A stretch of DNA of 5,514 bases from the NCBI GenBank assembly GCA_021781255.1, contig JAJXXG010000840.1, forward strand, positions 1 to 5,514. Direction: 5' to 3'. Of the stretch, positions 1-5,514 are shown in pieces (the first letter of the stretch is position 1; each line of letters starts with the position of its first letter). The notes under the pieces are model-generated. The model saw only the letters and a program-made list of their open reading frames with translations, was not told the origin of the DNA and did no database searches. A program made the translations under genes and the position numbers. The stretch comes from Acidobacteriota bacterium (lineage in GTDB: Bacteria > Acidobacteriota > Terriglobia > Terriglobales > Acidobacteriaceae).

Positions 1-1
1 T

Positions 2-280
2 TCCGATCTGCTGTTCCGGGAGGCGGCGCAGCAGAACGTGCTGCTGTTGCGCCAGATTCGCCGCGCGCTGGAGACCAAGAGCGACCATACCGTACCGGAG
101 GATTTCTTCCTCGACATGCTGGACGAGCAGTTCAGCGAGGAAGAGAGCCTGCGCCAGATGGAGACGGCCGTCACCTGGGGTCGCTATGCGGAACTGTTTG
201 ACTTTGACGCCGGACGGCGGCGCTTTGTGATGCCCGACGCGCTGGAGGAAGAGATTGCCGCAGGCGAGGAAGCCGAATGA
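2..280 (+). CDS. ABC transporter ATP-binding protein, C-terminal part (AAA-associated domain), partial
   Basis: Only the last 92 residues are present; the gene begins left of the window, and the reading frame is open from base 2 to the TGA at 278-280. The visible part contains no Walker A, signature or Walker B motif. It matches my memory of the C-terminal AAA-associated domain appended to some nitrate/sulfonate/taurine-type ABC ATPases: a helical stretch with 'FREAAQQNVLLLRQIRRALE', then 'VPEDFFLDMLDEQFSEEE', then 'WGRYAELFDFD' and a short acidic tail. In the family, the missing N-terminal part would hydrolyse ATP on the cytoplasmic face of the membrane to drive the permease. The stop codon overlaps the permease start as ATGA, so the two genes are almost certainly co-transcribed and translationally coupled. 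Domain identity is from memory of the family; the substrate is unknown. Confidence 0.85.
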   Translation, partial: SDLLFREAAQQNVLLLRQIRRALETKSDHTVPEDFFLDMLDEQFSEEESLRQMETAVTWGRYAELFDFDAGRRRFVMPDALEEEIAAGEEAE

Positions 281-2025
281 GCCTGCAGAATACGTTCGGC
301 CGCTCGCTGGTGGCGGTGCGGAGCTGGCCATTCTTCACTGACGTTGCGGTGGGCGCCTGCGGGCTGGCCATCTTCTTCGGCATGATTCGCCTGGGCACAT
401 ACTGGCTGGCCAAGCCGATGCCCGCGGTTGCGATTTCACACTCCATAAGCGCACTGCCCTTGTACGCGTTTTACTCCATTGCGCGCATCGGCATCGCCTA
501 TCTGCTGAGCCTGATTTTTGCCGTGGGCTACGGGTACATGGCTGCCTACAACCCGCGCATCGAAGCGTGGATGATTGCGGTACTCGATATTCTGCAATCG
601 ATCCCCGTGCTCAGCTTTCTGCCGGGCGTGATGCTGGCCATGATGGCTCTGGTTCCGGGGCATCAACTGGGCATTGAGATGGGTTCCATCCTGCTGATTT
701 TCACCGGGCAGGTGTGGAATATGGCCTTCAGCTTCTACACGTCGCTGAAGAGTATTCCGCGGGAGATGATTGAGGCCTCGCGCATTTTCCGCTACTCCGC
801 ATGGCAGAGATTCTGGCAATTGGAGATGCCGTTTGCGGCGATCGGGCTGATCTGGAACTCGATTGTGTCGGTGGCGGGCGGCTGGTTTTTCCTGATTGCG
901 TGCGAAATGTTTCCCCTGGGCAGTCGCCTGTTTCGGCTGCCGGGGCTGGGCAGCTATCTGCAAACGGCTGCATCGGCCAATCCCGTGGATACGCATGCGC
1001 TGCTTTGGGGACTGGCTGTGCTGGTGCTGATCATTGTGGCCGCGGACCAGCTCATCTGGCGGCCGCTGATTGCCTGGAGCGACAAGTTCAAGTTTGAGCA
1101 GGTGGAGTCCACATCGCGGGTCACATCGCCAATCCTGGCGCTGCTGCAGCGGTCAAGCTTCCTTACCCGGCTGCCAGTGCGCGCCTGGAACACGCTGGAG
1201 GAGCGCGTCTATCGCCGTCTGGCGGCGACGCACGAGTGCCGCGTGGTGCAACCGGTGGACGACGACAGCAGACGCAGCGGAAAGATGCTGCAAACCGGAG
1301 TCGCGGTCTTCGCCGCATTGCTGACCATCTGGGGCGGGCGCGAAGCGGTGCGGGCACTGCATGACATCACCTGGGCCGGCACGCGGCTGCTGTTTCTGGG
1401 GGCTGCCGCCACTTTTCTGCGCGTCAACGCTTCTCTTGCCATTGCAGCCGCCTGGACGATTCCCGTGGGCGTGATGATCGGCTTCAACCCGAAGCTGGCG
1501 CGAATCCTGCAGCCGGTGACGCAGGTGGTGGCGTCGGTGCCGGCGACGGCTTTGTTTCCGGTGCTGCTGCTGGGGCTGATTCGTCTGGGCGGCGGGCTGG
1601 GGCTGGGCTCCATTGCGCTGATGCTGCTGGGCACGCAGTGGTACATCCTGTTCAACGTGATTGCCGGGGCGATGGCCATTCCTTCGGATCTGCAAGAAGC
1701 CGCTTCGCTCTACAAATTCTCCCGCTGGCAGCGCTGGACAACGCTGATTCTGCCGGGCATTTTCCCCTACCTGATTACGGGACTGGTGACAGCCTCGGGC
1801 GGCGCGTGGAATGCCTCGATTGTGGCCGAGTATTTTCACTTCCAGAACCAGACGATGCAAACACTCGGGCTTGGCGCGCAGATCAGCGCCGCGACCGACA
1901 GCGGAAGTTTCTCCACGCTACTGCTGGCCACGGTGTTGATGGCGCTGATGGTGGTGACGGTGAACCGGCTGGTGTGGCGGCGGCTCTACAGGCTGGCCGA
2001 GACGCGATATAAACTCGAAGGTTGA
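277..2025 (+). CDS. ABC transporter permease, two fused NitT/TauT-type membrane domains
   Basis: A 582-residue inner-membrane protein, about twice the usual 250-280 residues of a nitrate/taurine/sulfonate-class permease. Two copies of the BPD-transport membrane domain are visible. Each has several hydrophobic segments (roughly residues 67-125, 136-155, 190-210 and 241-260 in the first; 370-400, 412-467, 495-517 and 545-562 in the second). Each also has an EAA coupling loop that would contact the ATPase: 'EASRIFRYSAWQRF' near residue 166 and 'EAASLYKFSRWQRW' near residue 474. A charged linker of about 75 residues (266-340) joins the halves. One chain could therefore supply both halves of the membrane channel. 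The ATG at 277 overlaps the ATPase stop and has a GAGGA Shine-Dalgarno at 266-270, six bases upstream. The solute is not readable from sequence, and no binding-protein gene lies in the window. Family assignment is firm; NitT/TauT is the best class rather than a proven substrate. Confidence 0.9.
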   Translation: MSLQNTFGRSLVAVRSWPFFTDVAVGACGLAIFFGMIRLGTYWLAKPMPAVAISHSISALPLYAFYSIARIGIAYLLSLIFAVGYGYMAAYNPRIEAWMIAVLDILQSIPVLSFLPGVMLAMMALVPGHQLGIEMGSILLIFTGQVWNMAFSFYTSLKSIPREMIEASRIFRYSAWQRFWQLEMPFAAIGLIWNSIVSVAGGWFFLIACEMFPLGSRLFRLPGLGSYLQTAASANPVDTHALLWGLAVLVLIIVAADQLIWRPLIAWSDKFKFEQVESTSRVTSPILALLQRSSFLTRLPVRAWNTLEERVYRRLAATHECRVVQPVDDDSRRSGKMLQTGVAVFAALLTIWGGREAVRALHDITWAGTRLLFLGAAATFLRVNASLAIAAAWTIPVGVMIGFNPKLARILQPVTQVVASVPATALFPVLLLGLIRLGGGLGLGSIALMLLGTQWYILFNVIAGAMAIPSDLQEAASLYKFSRWQRWTTLILPGIFPYLITGLVTASGGAWNASIVAEYFHFQNQTMQTLGLGAQISAATDSGSFSTLLLATVLMALMVVTVNRLVWRRLYRLAETRYKLEG

Positions 2026-2055
2026 GCAGACGCCGCCGATGCGGCATGAGGCGGC

Positions 2056-2060
2056 AGGGG
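2056..2060 (+). promoter_or_regulatory. Ribosome binding site that decides the oxidoreductase start
   Basis: AGGGG lies six bases before the ATG at 2067. The same open frame extends back to a TTG at 2022 and includes an ATG at 2046, but the residues they would add are basic and low in complexity. The nucleotide-binding fold begins right after the 2067 ATG, so this site supports 2067 as the start. Confidence 0.7.
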
Positions 2061-2066
2061 AAGCAG

Positions 2067-3122
2067 ATGGTTCGAGTGGGGCTGGTGGGCTTTGGCATGG
2101 CGGGGCGCGTCTTTCATGCGCCGCTGATTTCGTCCGTGGAAGGGCTGGAACTGGCCGCCGTGGTGGAACGCCACTCCGACAAGGCTGCCGAGCGCCACCC
2201 GGGCATAACAGTCTATCGGTCCCTGGAGGAGTTGCTGGCCGATGCATCCATCGGGCTGGTGGTGGTGGCGACGCCGAACAGCACGCACTACCAGGTGGCA
2301 CGGCAGGCGCTGGAAGCCGGCAAAAGCGTGGTGGTGGACAAGCCCGTGGCCACCGGCTCGCAAGAAACAATGCTGCTGATTGAGCTGGCGCGCGAGCGTA
2401 AGCTGCACATGATTCCGTTCTACAACCGGCGATGGGACAGTGATTTCAGGACGATTCAGAAAGTACTGCATGAGCGTCTGATTGGCCGGCTCGTTCACTT
2501 CGAATCGACTTTTGATCGTTGGCGGCCCGGTCGCGCTACGCGCGTCTGGAAGGACGACCCGGACGAGGGCGGAATCCTGCTGGACCTGGGAACACATATT
2601 GTCGACCAGGCGCTGGCGCTTTTCGGCAAGCCTGAGGCGGTGGGCGCGGAAGTCATGCGCGAGCGGGACGGCGCCGGGCCGAACGACTCCTTCACGATTC
2701 GGCTGCATTATCCGGACTTTCTTGTGACGCTGGAGGCAAATTTCCTGTCGACGCTTGCGCAACCGCGCTTTCATCTGCGCGGAACCAAGGGCAACTACTG
2801 GAAGTGGGGCCTGGACCTGCAGGAAGAGGAACTGAACAAGATTACGCGCATCACCGCGTCCGACTGGGGCGTGGAACCACCCACCCAGTGGGGCGCGCTG
2901 AACGTGGATATGGATGGAAGCATGGTGGCCCGGCCGGTTCGGCCGGTTGCGGGCGACTACCGGCTCTACTACGCCGGAGTGCGCGATGCCCTGCTGGGCA
3001 AAGCCGCCGCACCGGTTCAGCCCGCGGCGGCGTGGCGCGTGGCGCGACTGCTGGAGTGGGCCGTGGACAGCGCAGAACAGCACCGCAACATTCCCTGCGA
3101 CTGGGGCGAGGAGCCGGCCTGA
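2067..3122 (+). CDS. Gfo/Idh/MocA-family NAD(P)-dependent oxidoreductase, YdgJ-like
   Basis: A 351-residue, probably cytoplasmic dehydrogenase, normal length for the family. The N-terminal Rossmann fold starts at once with 'VGLVGFGMAG' (residues 4-13), the dinucleotide-binding glycine motif. 'VVATPNSTH' (66-74) follows, then the DKP motif with the expected catalytic lysine at 92 (many relatives have EKP). 'FYNRRWDSDF' (118-127) resembles the YdgJ subgroup. The substrate-domain DxxxH motif is 'DLGTHIVDQAL', giving Asp173 and His177. Known members oxidise or reduce sugars, inositols or related polyols, and the precise substrate cannot be read here. The gene lies 41 bases after the permease on the same strand, suggesting one operon in which it might process an imported or linked metabolite; that link is inference. 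The start at 2067 is chosen over TTG 2022 because of its Shine-Dalgarno and fold boundary. A 9-bp in-frame tandem duplication lies at 2931-2948. Confidence 0.9.
   Translation: MVRVGLVGFGMAGRVFHAPLISSVEGLELAAVVERHSDKAAERHPGITVYRSLEELLADASIGLVVVATPNSTHYQVARQALEAGKSVVVDKPVATGSQETMLLIELARERKLHMIPFYNRRWDSDFRTIQKVLHERLIGRLVHFESTFDRWRPGRATRVWKDDPDEGGILLDLGTHIVDQALALFGKPEAVGAEVMRERDGAGPNDSFTIRLHYPDFLVTLEANFLSTLAQPRFHLRGTKGNYWKWGLDLQEEELNKITRITASDWGVEPPTQWGALNVDMDGSMVARPVRPVAGDYRLYYAGVRDALLGKAAAPVQPAAAWRVARLLEWAVDSAEQHRNIPCDWGEEPA
2931..2948 (+). repeat. Perfect 9-bp in-frame tandem duplication
   Basis: CGGCCGGTT occurs twice back to back inside the oxidoreductase gene and encodes Arg-Pro-Val twice (residues 289-294). 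It keeps the reading frame. It lies after the conserved motifs, in the C-terminal part, so it may be a tolerated slippage event. Confidence 0.9.
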
Positions 3123-3185
3123 ACAGGCTCCAGCGGCGATGTTCAGCCCGGCTCGCCTGCCCGGCGAATGTCGGTTAAGCGGGGT

Positions 3186-4472
3186 TCATCCTGCGCGAAG
3201 CCGGTCACAAAACGTCGCCAATTGCGGGTCATCGCGCACTTCGTCAAAAAGCGGCATGGGAAGTTCGGTGGCGCGCACGACGCGTTCATCGATGGCCTGG
3301 CGCATGCAGCGTATGGCGGAATCGCGTTCACGCAGGCCAAGATGGGCAATGCCGAGGTCGAAGGGTGAAATATAGCGCTGGGCTGACTGCTGCTGCAGTT
3401 CCTGTAGCAGCGCCTGGGCATCCGCAGCGTGGCCGTTTCGCGCCTTCGCGAAAATAAGCAGGGAGATATGAATGCCAGAGCCGTTCGCCGCATTGAGTGT
3501 TGCGGTCAGGCAGTCGTCGGCCTCTTGCACACGGCTCATCTGGATCAGCACCAGAGCAAGAAACCAGGCCGCAATAGGCGCGTTCGGATGCACCCCGACT
3601 GTCTGCCGGCAGGCGCGCAGCGCCTCGTCGAATCTTCCCGCGCGATAGAGCGTGTAACCAAGAAAGCCTGAGGTGCCGACAGACAGCGGGTCGCAGCGGC
3701 GCGCCTCGCCGGCCTGCTCGGCGGCCTGAGCATGGCGGCCGGTGACCGACAGCAGGTTGGCGTACCACTGATGCGCGACGGCATAGTCGGGGTTAAGCTG
3801 CAGCGCATGCTGGAACTGCTGCTCAGCGAGGGCGAAGTTTAGATCGTATCCTTTGCTGACATCGGCGAGCACGGTGGCGGCTTCGGCAGAGGTGGGATCA
3901 ATTTCGAGCGCCGCATGGGCAGCGGCCCGCGCCAGAGGCATGACATCAGTCGCCGGCTTCAGGCCATGAATTCCGAAGAGCAGATAACAGTGGGCAAGCC
4001 CGACATGAGCGGGAGCAAAGGCGGCATCGTGGTCGATTGCCTCCTGAAAGTAGGCGATGGCTTTCCCGTAGGCATCCGGAGTCTTCTTGTTCCAGAAGTG
4101 ACGTCCGCGCAGAAAGCTCTTCAATGCGTCAGGGTTCGGCGGCGCGATCCGCTGGCCTGCGTGATTCGTATTCGTGTGCGCAATGAATCGATAGCCTTTG
4201 CCCGGAACCGTCTCAATGATGCGCGGCTGGGCGGCGTTATCCTTCAGCGCGCGGCGCAGCTTGCGGATTGCGGTGTTGATGGCGCTCTCGCTCTCAAGGA
4301 AATGATTGACGCCCCAGATGCTGGCAACAATTTCATCGCGCGTGACGAGGCGGGTGTGGTTGCGCGCCAGTAAGAGTAAAAGCTCCATCGGGATGCGTTC
4401 GAGCTTGATGGGCTGCCCGTTCTCGCGGAGCTGAAAAGCCTTCTCGTCGATCTCGAAGTTATGAAACCGCAT
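3186..4472 (-). CDS. Winged-helix (OmpR/CadC-type) transcriptional regulator with TPR-like repeats
   Basis: A 428-residue protein. Residues 1 to about 99 form an OmpR/PhoB/CadC-type winged-helix DNA-binding domain. Visible marks are 'LERIPMELLLLLARN' (24-38), 'LVTRDEIVASIWG' (42-54), the recognition-helix region 'SAINTAIRKLRRAL' (63-76) and the wing 'IIETVPGKGYRFIA' (85-98). From about residue 115 to the end the chain is alpha-helical with TPR-like units, for example 'AIAYFQEAIDHDAAFAPAHVGLA', 'AEQQFQHALQLNPDYAVAHQ' and 'GRFDEALRACRQTVGVHPNAP'. There is no receiver domain, and I see no convincing transmembrane segment between the domains, unlike E. coli CadC, so it looks like a soluble one-component regulator whose TPR part binds a protein or ligand. 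The start is the only ATG near the domain boundary, preceded by a GGGGG run a few bases upstream, a modest Shine-Dalgarno. It is transcribed divergently from the secreted-protein gene and convergently with the oxidoreductase. Targets are unknown. Confidence 0.88.
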   Translation of the reverse strand: MRFHNFEIDEKAFQLRENGQPIKLERIPMELLLLLARNHTRLVTRDEIVASIWGVNHFLESESAINTAIRKLRRALKDNAAQPRIIETVPGKGYRFIAHTNTNHAGQRIAPPNPDALKSFLRGRHFWNKKTPDAYGKAIAYFQEAIDHDAAFAPAHVGLAHCYLLFGIHGLKPATDVMPLARAAAHAALEIDPTSAEAATVLADVSKGYDLNFALAEQQFQHALQLNPDYAVAHQWYANLLSVTGRHAQAAEQAGEARRCDPLSVGTSGFLGYTLYRAGRFDEALRACRQTVGVHPNAPIAAWFLALVLIQMSRVQEADDCLTATLNAANGSGIHISLLIFAKARNGHAADAQALLQELQQQSAQRYISPFDLGIAHLGLRERDSAIRCMRQAIDERVVRATELPMPLFDEVRDDPQLATFCDRLRAG

Positions 4473-4538
4473 GCGCCCCCGCTCAACCTTCAGGTTTTCT
4501 TCAGACGCTCTCTATGGGATTCAAACTAGCGTGGTCCT

Positions 4539-4566
4539 ATTATCGCCTTCGACCGCGTATTTGCAA
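4539..4566 (-). promoter_or_regulatory. Putative sigma-70-type promoter of the TPR regulator
   Basis: Read on the - strand, TTGCAA (4566-4561, four of six matches to TTGACA) is followed after 16 bases by GATAAT (4544-4539, five of six matches to TATAAT). Transcription would start near 4532 and leave a leader of about 60 bases before the regulator ATG. The -10 overlaps the + strand TATTAT, so the two divergent promoters could exclude each other. Recognised by eye only. Confidence 0.35.
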
Positions 4567-4573
4567 CGCGCTC

Positions 4574-4580
4574 AGGAGGT
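4574..4580 (+). promoter_or_regulatory. Strong Shine-Dalgarno of the secreted-protein gene
   Basis: AGGAGGT, a near-complete anti-16S complement, lies five bases before the ATG at 4586. It fixes the start there rather than at the upstream in-frame ATG at 4514, which lacks such a site and would put about 24 basic and aromatic residues in front of a good signal peptide. Confidence 0.85.
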
Positions 4581-4585
4581 TTGGA

Positions 4586-5083
4586 ATGAGATTAACCAAG
4601 ACTGTTTGTACCGCAGCGCTGCTGCTGGCTGGAACGGCAATTGGCTCTGCGCAGACCAGGGATGGGCTGGTGTGCTCAGAGGCGACACTCAAGGGAGACT
4701 ATTCTTTTCAGATAGCCGGGCAGATTCTTTCGCCGGCGCTTGCGGCGGGCCTCGTGTCCGGGGTCGCCATGACCGTCTTTGACGGCCACGGGAACCTGAC
4801 GCAGGTGGACCACGTGCTGCATAACGGCATTGCGCCGAAGGAAGAATGGCGTCCGGCTACCGGGTCCTATGAGGTGAACCCTGACTGCACCGGAACCATG
4901 ACCATCGAGCCGAAGCCCACGAATTCGGCCGACTCAGCCACACCGCTGTTCTTGAGAATCGTGATTGGCGACAGCGGCAACACGATTCTTACTGTGGTGA
5001 CGGATACGCCTTTCACTTCCCCGTTTGCCCCTGTAATCACCAGTACCGGAATGAAGACCTTCCCTGGTTGGTCGCATCAGTGA
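4586..5083 (+). CDS. Small secreted protein of unknown function, with signal peptide
   Basis: A 165-residue protein. The N-terminus is a classic Sec signal peptide: 'MRLTK', a hydrophobic core 'AALLLAGTAI' (10-19), and a likely signal peptidase I cut after 'GSA' at residue 22. There is no lipobox, so the mature protein of about 143 residues is probably free in the periplasm or outside the cell. It has two cysteines, Cys30 and Cys101, which could form one disulphide. The body looks beta-rich, with 'ATLKGDYSFQIAG' (33-45), 'MTVFDGHGNLTQVD' (62-75), 'TGSYEVNPDCTGTM' (92-105) and alternating hydrophobic stretches near 121-139. From memory, similar patterns recur in unannotated secreted proteins of Acidobacteriota; a small beta-barrel is a guess. 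I cannot assign a family, enzyme motif or function. It is divergent from the TPR regulator, which may control it. Confidence 0.85.
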   Translation: MRLTKTVCTAALLLAGTAIGSAQTRDGLVCSEATLKGDYSFQIAGQILSPALAAGLVSGVAMTVFDGHGNLTQVDHVLHNGIAPKEEWRPATGSYEVNPDCTGTMTIEPKPTNSADSATPLFLRIVIGDSGNTILTVVTDTPFTSPFAPVITSTGMKTFPGWSHQ

Positions 5084-5089
5084 ATGGGT

Positions 5090-5104
5090 GAGCGCCCGGC
5101 GCTC
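5090..5104. repeat. 15-base GC-rich palindrome overlapping the terminator-like stem
   Basis: GAGCGCC-C-GGCGCTC is a perfect odd palindrome centred on 5097. In RNA it could form a 6-bp stem with a 3-base loop. Its right arm shares 5101-5104 with the left arm of the larger hairpin, so the two structures exclude each other. Confidence 0.6.
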
Positions 5105-5140
5105 CGCAGCCCGACTCCAGAACAAGAAAGGCTGCGGAGC
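5101..5140. terminator. Hairpin between convergent genes, possible bidirectional terminator
   Basis: GCTCCGCAGCC (5101-5111) and GGCTGCGGAGC (5130-5140) are perfect 11-base inverted repeats around an 18-base loop. The element sits in the 68-base gap between the stop of the secreted-protein gene and the stop of the GH3 gene, where a shared terminator is expected. Neither side has a T-tract, so it is not a canonical intrinsic terminator. It may act without a U-run, protect RNA 3' ends, or serve another role. Confidence 0.55.
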
Positions 5141-5151
5141 CCGGAGCCGCC

Positions 5152-5514
5152 TTACTTGGCCGGCAAAGCGATCGGCTGAGACAGCGTGATTTTGCCCTCC
5201 AGTTGCGGGTCTGCAGAGGAGCGGCTGACGTGGATGGTGAAGGCGCCCGCATCCGCATGCCATGCCGCCGCCTTCGTGTCGTACCAGGTAAAAGAGCGCG
5301 CTGTCAGCGGTACGCTTACGCGGCGCGTTTCGCCGGGGTTGAGGTCGACGCGGGCGAAGCCCTTCAGCTCCTGCGGCGGGCGCGGAACGCTGGGGTGGTC
5401 TTCACTGACGTAGACCTGCGCCACATCAGCACCGGCTCGTGCTCCAGTGTTGGTGACGTCGAAGGAAACAGCGTAGTTCCCTGCCTCGCCGGTTGGATGA
5501 ATGGCAAGGTTCGA
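5152..5514 (-). CDS. Glycoside hydrolase family 3 (beta-glucosidase type), C-terminal Fn3-like domain, partial
   Basis: Only the final 120 residues are in the window; the frame is open to the right edge, so the start and both catalytic domains lie outside. What is visible matches the fibronectin-III-like C-terminal domain of GH3 enzymes: 'SFDVTNTGARAGADVAQVYV' early, then 'PRPPQELKGFARVDLNPGET' and 'VSVPLTARSFTWYD', ending '...PIALPAK' and TAA. GH3 enzymes usually remove terminal beta-linked glucose or xylose from oligosaccharides, and this domain is a structural accessory after the alpha/beta sandwich domain. Catalytic residues, signal peptide and exact specificity cannot be judged. It converges on the secreted-protein gene. 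The GH3 assignment is from the recognisable domain pattern. Confidence 0.88.
   Translation of the reverse strand, partial: SNLAIHPTGEAGNYAVSFDVTNTGARAGADVAQVYVSEDHPSVPRPPQELKGFARVDLNPGETRRVSVPLTARSFTWYDTKAAAWHADAGAFTIHVSRSSADPQLEGKITLSQPIALPAK

Larger units (their letters stand above)
4473..4585. promoter_or_regulatory. Divergent intergenic promoter region
   Basis: These 113 bases separate the start codons of the regulator (- strand) and the secreted protein (+ strand), and are visibly richer in A and T than the genes. They must hold promoters for both. On the + strand, TATTAT at 4538-4543 is a fair -10 candidate for the secreted-protein gene, giving a leader of roughly 35 bases, but no good -35 sits 15-18 bases upstream. 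A dyad CGCGT (4554-4558) / ACGCG (4566-4570) with a 7-base spacer lies in the middle and could be a protein-binding site. Confidence 0.5.

Noticed and set aside
1153..1860. A 235-codon - strand open frame opposite the permease
   Set aside because: Low-complexity, Gln/His/Arg-rich shadow of the permease's second half, with no recognisable domain.
2032..2045. GCCGC-CGAT-GCGGC hairpin between the permease and the oxidoreductase
   Set aside because: A 5-bp GC-rich stem with competing pairings is expected by chance in this composition; there is no evidence that it controls translation.
2022..2066. TTG start overlapping the permease stop for the oxidoreductase
   Set aside because: It would add 15 mostly basic residues before the Rossmann motif; the ATG at 2067 has a proper Shine-Dalgarno and places the fold at the N-terminus.
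1986..3083. A 365-codon open frame on the - strand opposite the oxidoreductase
   Set aside because: It lies antisense to a gene with clear conserved motifs. Its translation is rich in His, Arg, Gln and Pro with no domain pattern, as expected of a GC-rich shadow frame.
3153..3167. TCGCC-TGCCC-GGCGA inverted repeat in the 63-base gap between the oxidoreductase and the regulator
   Set aside because: The stem is only 5 bp and has no T-tract on either side; too weak to call a terminator.
3915..4373. A 152-codon + strand open frame opposite the regulator
   Set aside because: It is antisense to the winged-helix and early TPR region, which has strong family signatures; no Shine-Dalgarno or domain supports the + frame.
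4514..4585. Upstream in-frame ATG for the secreted protein
   Set aside because: It has no good ribosome site, overlaps the promoter elements and would bury the signal peptide; the ATG at 4586 follows a perfect AGGAGGT.

Overview
The window reads as a GC-rich, densely coded piece of chromosome from a soil-type bacterium, most likely an Acidobacteriota (Terriglobia-like) genome. This is inferred from protein content: a soluble winged-helix/TPR regulator of a kind abundant there, a small secreted protein with an 'ATLKGxYxF ... DGxGN ... VNPDCTGT' pattern, and a GH3 glycosidase. No rRNA, tRNA, CRISPR array, transposase or integrase was seen, and nothing marks the region as a mobile island.

Region 1 (1-3122, + strand) is an operon-like run of three genes. 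The first is the C-terminal tail of an ABC ATPase of the nitrate/sulfonate/taurine class with its extra AAA-associated C-terminal domain. It overlaps by an ATGA the start of a 582-residue permease in which two complete NitT/TauT-type membrane domains are fused. A YdgJ-like Gfo/Idh/MocA NAD(P)-dependent oxidoreductase follows 41 bases downstream. No substrate-binding protein gene lies inside the window, so the substrate cannot be named.

Region 2 (3186-4472, - strand) is a 428-residue regulator with an OmpR/CadC-type winged-helix DNA-binding domain followed by TPR-like helical repeats and no clear membrane segment. It converges on the oxidoreductase with a 63-base gap.

Region 3 (4473-4585) is a 113-base divergent promoter region between the regulator and a 165-residue secreted protein (4586-5083, + strand). 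The secreted protein has a clear signal peptide and a textbook Shine-Dalgarno but belongs to no family I can name. A 68-base convergent gap with strong inverted repeats separates it from the final gene.

Region 4 (5152-5514, - strand) is the C-terminal end of a GH3 glycosidase (beta-glucosidase type), consisting of the fibronectin-III-like domain only. The remainder lies beyond the right edge.

Most of the window is ordinary. The parts most worth a second look are the unnamed secreted protein with its divergent TPR regulator, and the transporter of unknown substrate coupled to a sugar-type dehydrogenase.
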